Source: Nitrospiraceae bacterium
Lineage (GTDB): Bacteria > Nitrospirota > Nitrospiria > Nitrospirales > UBA8639
DNA: 5,549 bases
Direction: 5' to 3'
NCBI GenBank assembly: GCA_003523945.1
Contig: DOFS01000474.1
Span: 1-5,549 of the forward strand
The notes beneath the pieces were generated by a model. That model did not search any database and had not been told where the DNA came from. It saw only the letters and a list, made by a program, of their open reading frames with translations. Of the stretch, positions 1-5,549 are shown one piece after another (the first letter of the stretch is position 1; every line of letters begins with the position of its first letter). The translations under genes and the position numbers were made by a program.

Positions 1-548
1 GGTATCAGGTTATTAAACAGGCCGACATTATTTTAGCCATGTTTCTGTTCGGAGAGTCGTTCTCCCTCGAGCAAAAGAAGCGCAACTTTGATTATTATGA
101 CCCCCTGACGACAGGGGACTCCTCTCTCTCATCCTGCATTCAGAGTATAGTGGCCTCCGAAATCGGATACCCGGATTTGGCAACCGAATATGCACGGGCA
201 GCCTTGCTCATGGACCTGGCGGATATCGGAGGAAATGTGAAAGACGGATGTCACATCGCCTCCATGGGCGGCACCTGGATGGTCCTGGTCTATGGCATGG
301 CGGGGATGCGGGACTTCGACGGTATCCTGACGTTCAGGCCCCGACGCCTCCCTGCCCAGCCGGCAAGGATCCGCTTTCCGTTGACGTACCGCGGCCAAAT
401 CCTTGATATCGATATGGGGCCCGAAGGCGCGAAATATTCGTTGCGCGAGGGCAAGGGTTTCATGATCCGGCATGAGGAGGAAGAGATCAACCTTTCTCCC
501 GAGACTCCCGTTGCCATTCGACCGATCGTGACCTGGCAGTCACGTTGA
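1..548 (+). CDS. GH65 family glycoside phosphorylase/hydrolase, C-terminal part (5' partial)
   Basis: This is the end of a GH65 enzyme (trehalose, maltose, kojibiose or nigerose phosphorylase group, with some hydrolases). The reading frame is open through the left edge: codons from position 3 read YQVIKQADIILAM, so the ATG at 39 is an internal methionine, not the start. Family hallmarks follow: KRNFDYYDPLTTGDSSLS (about 78-131), then a helical stretch with LLMDLADIGGN, HIASMGGTW (about 252-278) and GMAGMRDFDG. These belong to the end of the (alpha/alpha)6 catalytic barrel. From about 333 a small C-terminal beta domain begins (FRPR, RFPLTYRGQILDI, GFMIRHEEEEINL) and ends in a normal TGA. The catalytic glutamate lies upstream of the window, so phosphorolysis versus hydrolysis and the substrate cannot be decided. 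The family usually has about 750-800 residues; 181 are visible. GH65 phosphorylases are cytoplasmic and give beta-glucose-1-phosphate, often beside a beta-phosphoglucomutase; any such gene would be outside the window. Only 13 nt separate it from ackA, suggesting cotranscription. Confidence 0.88.
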   Translation, partial: YQVIKQADIILAMFLFGESFSLEQKKRNFDYYDPLTTGDSSLSSCIQSIVASEIGYPDLATEYARAALLMDLADIGGNVKDGCHIASMGGTWMVLVYGMAGMRDFDGILTFRPRRLPAQPARIRFPLTYRGQILDIDMGPEGAKYSLREGKGFMIRHEEEEINLSPETPVAIRPIVTWQSR

Positions 549-552
549 CCCG

Positions 553-558
553 AAAGGA
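553..558 (+). promoter_or_regulatory. Ribosome binding site of ackA
   Basis: AAAGGA lies three bases before the ATG at 562, in the 13-nt gap after the GH65 stop codon. The spacing is a little short, but the start is independently fixed by the N-terminal acetate kinase motif directly after it. No room exists here for a separate promoter, so ackA is probably translated from the GH65 transcript. Confidence 0.65.
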
Positions 559-561
559 CCC

Positions 562-1815
562 ATGCGAGTTCTGGTCTTAAACAGCGGGAGTTCATCCGTA
601 AAGTTTCGGGTACTCGAGTTGGTCCCGGAAGGATCGACTTCCGGTGTTCGACCGGCTCGGACCCCTATCAGAGGCGCGGTAAAAGACATCGGCAGCACGG
701 CGAGCTTGGAACTGGAGACGGACGGAACACCTCACAAGAAAATGACTCGGCTGATCGCCGATCACCACCAGGCTATCCGCTGGCTGTTTGAGCAACTTGA
801 CCAACTTGACCGCGGGAGCAAGAATGCCGGGTCCCTTACCGGAGTCCAAGCTGTCGGGCACCGAGTTGTCCACGGCGGAGAACGATTTTCGGAGTCGGTC
901 ATGATTACGGATACGGTGATGGGCGAGATCGATGCGCTCGGGGAATTGGCGCCCCTGCATAACCCGGGGTGCTTGGAAGGGATTCGTGGAGCGAGGGACG
1001 TGCTGGGTCCCAAGGTGCCGATGGTGGCGGTGTTCGATACGGCTTTTCACCATACGATGCCCCCTCATGCAAAAGTGTATGCGCTTCCCCATAAGTTGGC
1101 CGATCGGCATCACATTCGCCGGTACGGGTTCCACGGAATCGCCCATGCCTCTCTCTTCGAGAATTATATAGAAAAAACTGGGAGACCTTCCGGCACATCC
1201 CGGCTGATCACCCTACAACTCGGCAACGGATGTTCCATTTCCGCAATTAAGGGCGGGAAATCTATAGAGACGTCGATGGGATTTACGCCTCTGGAAGGTC
1301 TGGTGATGGGAACCAGATCCGGAGATCTCGACCCCTCCATCGTGAAATATCTCTGTCAAAAAGAAAAAGTCGATTCCTCGGAGGTGGACCGGTGGTTGAA
1401 TGAACAGTCCGGATTGCTGGGACTGTCCGGAAGGACGAACGACATGAGGGAATTGCTGCAGGCGGCCGACCGCGAAGGGCATGAACCATCGCAAATGGCC
1501 ATTGATGTGTTTTGCTATCGCGCGAAAAAATACATCGGGTCCTATCTTGCGGTTCTGGGCGGTGCGGACGCCATCGTATTTGGTGGTGGAATCGGCGAGG
1601 CCGCTCCCACCATCCGGGCCAGGATTTGCGAGGGAATGGAATGGTGCGGATTGCGATTGGACTCAGACCTCAATCACGCAGCTAAAGGACTTCAGCCGGG
1701 TGACGTCGCCCGGATCAGTCAGAATGGGCATCTCTTAGAGGCGTATGTGGGAGCAGCCGATGAGGAAACCTGGATTGCACGGGAAACCATGCGCTGTCTT
1801 CAGGCAACCATGTAA
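562..1815 (+). CDS. ackA: Acetate kinase
   Basis: Cytoplasmic acetate kinase (EC 2.7.2.1), catalysing acetyl phosphate + ADP = acetate + ATP; an ASKHA-fold enzyme. The protein has 417 residues, slightly above the usual 400 or so. Both family signatures are present: VLNSGSSSVKF at 4-15 (with the conserved N7) and MGFTPLEGLVMGTRSGDLDP at 239-258 (R252). Other expected active-site positions are also present: GHRVVHGG with R101, VFDTAFH with D159, RYGFHG with H191, QLGNGCS at 219-225 and DEE at 400-402, where the catalytic-site glutamate is expected. The start is set by the motif beginning at residue 4. The nucleotide-site loop reads FGGGIGEAAP (340-349) where many homologues have FTGGIGEN or FTAGIGEN, a mild variation that does not suggest loss of activity. 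Its neighbour xfp makes acetyl phosphate, so the likely direction here is ATP formation and acetate release. No phosphotransacetylase gene is visible. Function is secure from the motifs; the direction is inferred. Confidence 0.97.
   Translation: MRVLVLNSGSSSVKFRVLELVPEGSTSGVRPARTPIRGAVKDIGSTASLELETDGTPHKKMTRLIADHHQAIRWLFEQLDQLDRGSKNAGSLTGVQAVGHRVVHGGERFSESVMITDTVMGEIDALGELAPLHNPGCLEGIRGARDVLGPKVPMVAVFDTAFHHTMPPHAKVYALPHKLADRHHIRRYGFHGIAHASLFENYIEKTGRPSGTSRLITLQLGNGCSISAIKGGKSIETSMGFTPLEGLVMGTRSGDLDPSIVKYLCQKEKVDSSEVDRWLNEQSGLLGLSGRTNDMRELLQAADREGHEPSQMAIDVFCYRAKKYIGSYLAVLGGADAIVFGGGIGEAAPTIRARICEGMEWCGLRLDSDLNHAAKGLQPGDVARISQNGHLLEAYVGAADEETWIARETMRCLQATM
793..810 (+). repeat. In-frame tandem 9-bp duplication inside ackA
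   Basis: CAACTTGAC occurs twice back to back and is exactly codon-aligned, giving QLDQLD at residues 78-83 of acetate kinase. It lies in a surface-type helical stretch just before the conserved GHRVVHGG block, a part of the family that varies in length. It is probably a small neutral slippage duplication. Confidence 0.85.
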
Positions 1816-1866
1816 GTATTGAGGACACCACTGAGCATGGCGGCATCCGATTCATTTCATCATCGA

Positions 1867-1896
1867 TTGAAACTTTCAGTTTTATTCCCCTTTTAT
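1867..1896 (+). promoter_or_regulatory. Possible sigma70-type promoter before xfp
   Basis: TTGAAA (1867-1872, five of six matches to the -35 consensus) and TTTTAT (1891-1896, four of six to the -10 consensus) are 18 bp apart in an AT-rich part of the 105-nt ackA-xfp gap. Transcription would begin near 1903, leaving a short leader containing the strong ribosome binding site. This would let xfp be expressed separately from ackA. The -10 match is weak and the call rests only on consensus resemblance. An 11-bp inverted repeat (1868-1878, TGAAA-C-TTTCA) overlaps the -35 hexamer. Confidence 0.3.
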
Positions 1897-1908
1897 TGAT
1901 GTACCTGT

Positions 1909-1916
1909 AAGGAGGT
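1909..1916 (+). promoter_or_regulatory. Strong Shine-Dalgarno of xfp
   Basis: AAGGAGGT is a full match to the anti-Shine-Dalgarno core and sits four bases before the ATG at 1921. It is clearly the strongest of the three ribosome binding sites in the window. It fixes the xfp start and suggests a high translation rate compared with ackA. Confidence 0.85.
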
Positions 1917-1920
1917 CAGC

Positions 1921-4329
1921 ATGGCGAATCCCTTATCTAAAAAAGAACTGGAACTAATCGATGCTTATTGGCGAGCGGCGAATTACCTCTCTATCGGTCA
2001 AATCTATCTCTATGACAACCCGTTACTGAAGAAGACCTTGACCAAGGACCATATCAAGCCGAGGCTTCTCGGCCACTGGGGCACAACCCCTGGCCTGAAT
2101 TTCCTCTATGTGCACCTGAACCGGTTAATCAAAAAACACGACTTGAACATGATTTACATTACGGGACCTGGACATGGTGGGCCTGGCCTGGTTGCGAATG
2201 CTTACCTAGAGGGGACGTATAGCGAGGTATATCCGAACATCTCACAGGATGAAGAAGGGTTGAAGCGCCTCTTCACCCAATTTTCCTTTCCCGGCGGTAT
2301 TCCTAGCCATGTCGCTCCTGAAACTCCTGGCTCGATCCATGAAGGTGGTGAGTTGGGCTATGCGGTCTCCCATGCCTACGGGGCTGCCTATGATAATCCC
2401 GATCTGATCGTCGCCTGCGTCGTTGGCGACGGCGAGGCCGAAACCGGACCGCTAGCGACAAGCTGGCATTCCAACAAATTTTTGAATCCGGTAACCGATG
2501 GCGTGGTCTTACCGATTCTCCACCTCAACGGCTACAAAATTGCCAACCCCTGCGTCCTGGCCAGAATCAGCCACGAAGAGCTGGATCACTTGTTCCGCGG
2601 GTATGGGTATACGCCGTATTTCGTTGAGGGGGATGACCCCAGGAAGATGCATCAGCTCATGGCCAATACGCTCGACATCGTGACCAAAGAAATCCAAAGC
2701 ATCAAGGCGGATGCGCAAAAAAAAGGAGCCACGAAGCGACCACGCTGGCCCATGATCGTTCTCCGCACCCCAAAGGGTTGGACCTGCCCGAAGGAAATTG
2801 ACGGCAAAAAAACCGAAGGGTACTGGCGCGCTCACCAAGTCCCGATGGGACAGATGCATGAAAAACCTGAGCATGTGCGAATTCTTGAAAAATGGATGAA
2901 GACGTACAAGCCGAATGAACTATTCGATAAGAATGGACAGCTGAACCCCGAACTGGCAGAGCTGCCACCCAAAGGGGAGCGACGAATGAGCGCCAATCCG
3001 CATGCAAATGGCGGGTTGCTGCTTAAGGACCTGCGCATGCCAGATTTCCGGAGCTATGCGGTAAAGGTGACATCCCCTGGATCAGTCACCGCCGAGTCCA
3101 CCCGGGTGATGGGAACATTCCTGCGAGATGTCATGAAGCAGAACCTGAGCAGCAAAAACTTTCGACTGTTCAGTCCTGACGAGAGCAACTCGAATCGCTG
3201 GCAAGACGTATTGGAGGTGACCAACCGTACCTGGATGGCCGACACCTTTCCTTACGACGACCACTTGGCTCCCGATGGTCGGGTCATGGAAATGCTCAGC
3301 GAACACCAGTGCCAGGGATGGCTGGAGGGCTATCTGCTCACGGGCCGGCATGGCTTCTTCTCCTGTTACGAGGCATTCATCCATATCATCGATTCCATGT
3401 TCAATCAACACGCCAAGTGGCTGAAAGTATGCGACGAAATCCCCTGGCGGCGACCAATCGCGTCGCTGAATTATCTCCTCTCATCCCACGTGTGGCGTCA
3501 GGACCACAACGGGTTCAGTCATCAGGATCCTGGGTTTATCGATCACGTCATCAATAAGAAAGCAGACGTGGTTCGGGTCTATCTGCCGCCGGATGCGAAC
3601 TGCCTGCTCTCCGTGACCGACCACTGCCTGCGGAGCCGGAACTATGTCAACGTCGTGGTGGCCGGGAAGCAACCGGCTCCACAGTGGCTGACCATGGATC
3701 AGGCCATTAAACATTGCTCCGCTGGTCTCAGCATTTGGGAGTGGGCGAGTAATGATCGTGGAGGCGAACCCGACGTGGTGATGGCTTGTTGTGGGGATGT
3801 CCCGACGCTGGAAACGCTAGCCGCCGTAGACCTCCTTCGTACTCACGTTCCAGAATTAAAGGTTCGTGTCATCAATGTGGTGAACCTCATGAAGCTGCAA
3901 CCTCAGATCGAACACCCGCATGGATTGAGCGACAAGGACTTCGACGCGCTGTTCACGAAAGACAAACCGATTATCTTTGCGTTTCACGGATATCCATGGC
4001 TTATTCACCGGCTCACCTATCGCCGAACCAATCACAAAAACCTGCATGTGCGTGGCTATAAGGAAGAGGGCACGACCACCACGCCCTTCGACATTTGTGT
4101 GATGAATGATCTGGATCGCTTTCATTTGGTGGACGATGTGATCGACCGCGTGCCGAAACTCGAAACTCGGGCGGCATACGCCAAGCAGGCCATTCACGAC
4201 AAGCTCATCGAGCACAAACAGTACATTGCCAAATATGGCGACGACATGCCGGAAATAAGTGGTTGGCAATGGGGTCAGCGCGGGACCACCGGGCGAAGAA
4301 AAAGCTCCACGGAAGCCGACAACGTATGA
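1921..4329 (+). CDS. xfp: Xylulose-5-phosphate/fructose-6-phosphate phosphoketolase
   Basis: Thiamine-diphosphate-dependent phosphoketolase: xylulose-5-P + Pi gives acetyl phosphate + glyceraldehyde-3-P (EC 4.1.2.9), and many members also act on fructose-6-P, giving erythrose-4-P (EC 4.1.2.22). Cytoplasmic. The 802 residues match the usual 790-830. Three domains are in order: an N-terminal ThDP-binding domain (about 8-372), a central pyrimidine-binding domain (about 376-555) and a C-terminal transketolase-like domain (about 590-795). Diagnostic blocks are [11 protein letters not shown] (50-60, H52), GPGHGGPG (82-89, H85), [20 protein letters not shown] (127-146, H130 and H140), the ThDP/metal motif [11 protein letters not shown] (169-179) with NGYKIANP (203-210), RAHQVPMG (303-310, H305), [20 protein letters not shown] (460-479, with the expected catalytic glutamate near 461) and [12 protein letters not shown] (527-538, H529 and H534). 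No key residue seems missing. The start is set by the Shine-Dalgarno four bases upstream and the normal N-terminus. The short basic/serine tail after about 786 is unremarkable. The acetyl phosphate product is the ackA substrate. Preference between the two sugar phosphates cannot be read from sequence. Confidence 0.98.
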   Translation: MANPLSKKELELIDAYWRAANYLSIGQIYLYDNPLLKKTLTKDHIKPRLLGHWGTTPGLNFLYVHLNRLIKKHDLNMIYITGPGHGGPGLVANAYLEGTYSEVYPNISQDEEGLKRLFTQFSFPGGIPSHVAPETPGSIHEGGELGYAVSHAYGAAYDNPDLIVACVVGDGEAETGPLATSWHSNKFLNPVTDGVVLPILHLNGYKIANPCVLARISHEELDHLFRGYGYTPYFVEGDDPRKMHQLMANTLDIVTKEIQSIKADAQKKGATKRPRWPMIVLRTPKGWTCPKEIDGKKTEGYWRAHQVPMGQMHEKPEHVRILEKWMKTYKPNELFDKNGQLNPELAELPPKGERRMSANPHANGGLLLKDLRMPDFRSYAVKVTSPGSVTAESTRVMGTFLRDVMKQNLSSKNFRLFSPDESNSNRWQDVLEVTNRTWMADTFPYDDHLAPDGRVMEMLSEHQCQGWLEGYLLTGRHGFFSCYEAFIHIIDSMFNQHAKWLKVCDEIPWRRPIASLNYLLSSHVWRQDHNGFSHQDPGFIDHVINKKADVVRVYLPPDANCLLSVTDHCLRSRNYVNVVVAGKQPAPQWLTMDQAIKHCSAGLSIWEWASNDRGGEPDVVMACCGDVPTLETLAAVDLLRTHVPELKVRVINVVNLMKLQPQIEHPHGLSDKDFDALFTKDKPIIFAFHGYPWLIHRLTYRRTNHKNLHVRGYKEEGTTTTPFDICVMNDLDRFHLVDDVIDRVPKLETRAAYAKQAIHDKLIEHKQYIAKYGDDMPEISGWQWGQRGTTGRRKSSTEADNV

Positions 4330-4386
4330 TTGATGACAAAAATACGTTTCTCAAGAAAGTGACATGAACTTCGGGACCAATCAAGG

Positions 4387-4399
4387 TGAGGGGCCCTCA
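4387..4399. repeat. GC-rich inverted repeat upstream of the HAO-like gene
   Basis: TGAGGG and CCCTCA flank a single central G, a perfect 6+6 inverted repeat. As RNA it could form a five-pair stem with a GGC loop, and a bulged A would allow two further G-C pairs (GG at 4385-4386 with CC at 4401-4402). No T-tract follows, so it is not a standard intrinsic terminator. An operator or mRNA leader structure is possible, but such a short repeat may also be chance. Confidence 0.35.
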
Positions 4400-4441
4400 A
4401 CCCCCAGAGGAGAACCCACAATCGTCAACCCAACGTTCTGT

Positions 4442-4446
4442 GAGGA
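4442..4446 (+). promoter_or_regulatory. Ribosome binding site of the HAO-like gene
   Basis: GAGGA lies six bases before the ATG at 4453, which is good spacing. An in-frame TGA at 4441-4443 overlaps it, so the frame cannot extend further upstream and 4453 is the first possible ATG. The hydrophobic export segment just after this start supports the choice. Confidence 0.75.
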
Positions 4447-4452
4447 ACACTT

Positions 4453-5549
4453 ATGAAGAACATCGATGACGGTTCCCGGCTAGGAAATTCTCTTCGGATA
4501 TCGTTTTGTGTCATTCTGATTCTCCTGATCGGAAGTTCGGCAATGGTGTTGTTAGACGGTGCCACACTGCTGCTTCGAGAAACCGGTGAAGCCAATGCGG
4601 CGAGACCCGCCGGCACCTATGGCACGGATTGGGGAAATCCCGACGGTGAGGAATGCGTGCAATGTCATCGAAAACATTCACCAGGGTTGTACCAGGAATG
4701 GAATCAAAGCATGCACGGGCAACGAGGGGTGAATTGCCTTGATTGTCACAAAGCGGATGGGAAAGACAAGGACGGGTTCAGGCATAAAGGGCAATTGATC
4801 TCCATTATTGTGACGCCCAAGGATTGTGCACGCTGTCATACCACGGAATTCCAGGAGATGGATGGGTCGCATCATTCGAAAGCCGGCGATATTCTGGCAT
4901 CATTCGATAATCTTTTGGGTGAGGTCGTTGGCGGCCCGGAAGCTGTGAATGCCGGATGTAAACAATGTCACGGCTCAACCATTGAAATTGGTGAAGATGG
5001 AAAACCCCTACCCACCACTTGGCCCAACACCGGAATAGGACGCATCAATCCCGACGGGTCTAGGGGTTCCTGTTCCGCCTGTCATGGTCGGCACCGCTTC
5101 TCCAAAGCGCAGGCACGAACGCCGGATACCTGCGGAAAATGTCATGTCGGTCCGGATCATCCTCAAATCGAGGTCTATAACGAATCCAAGCATGGGATCA
5201 TCTATCACGCCAAAACGACTGAGATGAATCTCGAATCGGATAAATGGGAAGCCGGCGTGGATTATTCGGCAGCACCCACCTGCGCCACTTGCCATATGAG
5301 CGCCGGAGGGGGGGAAAAGCCCACCCATAATGTGGGCGAACGGATCTCCTGGACCTTGCGGCCACCCATTTCCGTCAAAAACAATCTGGTGAAACTGAAA
5401 GACGGCAGTGAGTTTGATGTGCCGGAAGGGCAACCATTGCCCAAAGTCGGCGACAAGGCCAAGAAGTCAGAAGTCGTTGAAGTGCTGACGTGGAAAGAAC
5501 GTCGTCTCAAAATGCAAAATGTGTGCACGGCCTGTCACACCGATTCGGT
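4453..5549 (+). CDS. Octaheme cytochrome c, hydroxylamine oxidoreductase (HAO) family (3' partial)
   Basis: Exported octaheme c-type cytochrome related to hydroxylamine oxidoreductase and hydrazine dehydrogenase. Residues 1-365 are visible and the frame is open at the right edge. Residues about 16-35 are hydrophobic (ISFCVILILLIG onward), followed by an ANA-A possible signal peptidase site at 47-50; the long stretch between them leaves a membrane anchor possible. Eight CXXCH heme sites begin at residues 68, 95, 125, 169, 207, 227, 277 and 358. Likely distal ligands include H75, H88, H140/H141, H214, H247 and H292. Heme 4 (CKQCH, 169-173) corresponds to the catalytic P460-type heme of HAO. GPDHPQ (233-238) carries the Asp-His pair (D235, H236) aligning with Nitrosomonas HAO Asp267-His268. 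THNVGERISW (291-300) is another family block. Hemes 4 and 5 are separated by 33 residues (174-206) against about 5 in Nitrosomonas HAO. The region with the heme-cross-linking tyrosine, roughly 100 or more residues past heme 8, is outside the window. Hydroxylamine or hydrazine oxidation and nitrite or hydroxylamine reduction both remain possible. HAO-family membership is secure; the reaction is not. Confidence 0.92.
   Translation, partial: MKNIDDGSRLGNSLRISFCVILILLIGSSAMVLLDGATLLLRETGEANAARPAGTYGTDWGNPDGEECVQCHRKHSPGLYQEWNQSMHGQRGVNCLDCHKADGKDKDGFRHKGQLISIIVTPKDCARCHTTEFQEMDGSHHSKAGDILASFDNLLGEVVGGPEAVNAGCKQCHGSTIEIGEDGKPLPTTWPNTGIGRINPDGSRGSCSACHGRHRFSKAQARTPDTCGKCHVGPDHPQIEVYNESKHGIIYHAKTTEMNLESDKWEAGVDYSAAPTCATCHMSAGGGEKPTHNVGERISWTLRPPISVKNNLVKLKDGSEFDVPEGQPLPKVGDKAKKSEVVEVLTWKERRLKMQNVCTACHTDS

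Larger units (their letters stand above)
4330..4452 (+). other. 123-nt intergenic region between xfp and the HAO-like gene
   Basis: This is the longest gap in the window. It contains a GC-rich inverted repeat (4387-4399), a purine-rich AGAGGAGA at 4406-4413 that looks like a ribosome binding site but has no start codon at the right distance, and two copies of TCAACCC (4397-4403 and 4425-4431). I found no convincing -35/-10 pair and no hairpin followed by a T-run. Whether the HAO-like gene has its own promoter or is read through from xfp is unresolved. Confidence 0.6.

Noticed and set aside
39..548. ATG at 39 as the start of a small 169-residue protein
   Set aside because: The frame stays open to the left edge and the upstream codons (YQVIKQADIILAM) continue the GH65 family pattern without a break. 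The gene is 5' partial.
592..1146. Long antisense ORF opposite ackA, and similar antisense ORFs opposite xfp and the HAO-like gene
   Set aside because: All lie opposite strongly conserved coding sequence, their translations show no recognisable domain, and no ribosome binding site or spacing supports them. They are shadows of the real genes.
340..1815. Variant nucleotide-site loop (FGGGIGEA) taken as evidence for a non-ATP, pyrophosphate-type acetate kinase
   Set aside because: All main catalytic residues and both family signatures are present and the change is mild; there is no positive evidence for a different phosphoryl donor.
2717..2726. A8 run followed by GGAG in xfp as a programmed frameshift or slippage site
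   Set aside because: The xfp frame is intact on both sides and family conservation continues through it in the same frame; no alternative product is suggested. It is a possible sequencing or mutation hotspot only.
4387..4399. Inverted repeat as an intrinsic terminator of xfp
   Set aside because: The following bases are A/C/G-rich with no T-run, and the stem is short.
4406..4413. AGAGGAGA as the ribosome binding site of another small gene
   Set aside because: No ATG, GTG or TTG lies at a usable distance downstream, and the in-frame TGA at 4441-4443 blocks extension of the HAO-like frame up to it.
4417..4442. Imperfect hairpin CACA..CGT / ACG..TGTG reaching the ribosome binding site of the HAO-like gene
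   Set aside because: The stem is broken by unequal internal loops, has only seven pairs and is not convincing as a switch without comparative support.

Overview
The window shows four same-strand (+) genes packed closely together, apparently from a bacterial chromosome. The first is cut by the left edge and the last by the right edge. In order they are: the C-terminal third or less of a glycoside hydrolase family 65 (GH65) disaccharide phosphorylase or hydrolase; a complete acetate kinase (ackA); a complete xylulose-5-phosphate/fructose-6-phosphate phosphoketolase (xfp); and the N-terminal part of an exported octaheme cytochrome c of the hydroxylamine oxidoreductase (HAO) family. Every complete gene has a recognisable ribosome binding site, and only about 4% of the window is non-coding. 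No RNA gene, insertion sequence, CRISPR array or integration site was seen.

Layout: GH65 end (1-548), 13-nt gap, ackA (562-1815), 105-nt gap with a possible weak promoter and a very strong ribosome binding site, xfp (1921-4329), 123-nt gap with a GC-rich inverted repeat but no T-tract terminator, then the HAO-like gene (4453 to beyond 5549).

The first three genes make biochemical sense together. A GH65 phosphorylase would release a sugar phosphate from a disaccharide using inorganic phosphate. Phosphoketolase splits xylulose-5-P or fructose-6-P with phosphate to give acetyl phosphate, and acetate kinase turns acetyl phosphate plus ADP into acetate and ATP. Acetyl phosphate is supplied by Xfp, so no phosphotransacetylase is needed. 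This is inferred from gene identity and order; the GH65 substrate cannot be read from the fragment.

The HAO-like gene is a separate, periplasmic redox module of the nitrogen cycle. All eight CXXCH heme sites lie inside the window, but the region that would carry the catalytic cross-linking tyrosine lies past the right edge. Oxidase and reductase types therefore cannot be separated here. The insertion between hemes 4 and 5 sets it apart from the ammonia-oxidiser (Nitrosomonas) enzyme and recalls anammox and other non-AOB HAO-like proteins.

Organism: moderate GC, a sugar/acetate phosphoketolase route and a non-AOB HAO-like octaheme protein fit a Gram-negative nitrogen-cycling lineage such as Nitrospirota. 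This is a low-confidence guess from general style; nothing in the window fixes the taxon.
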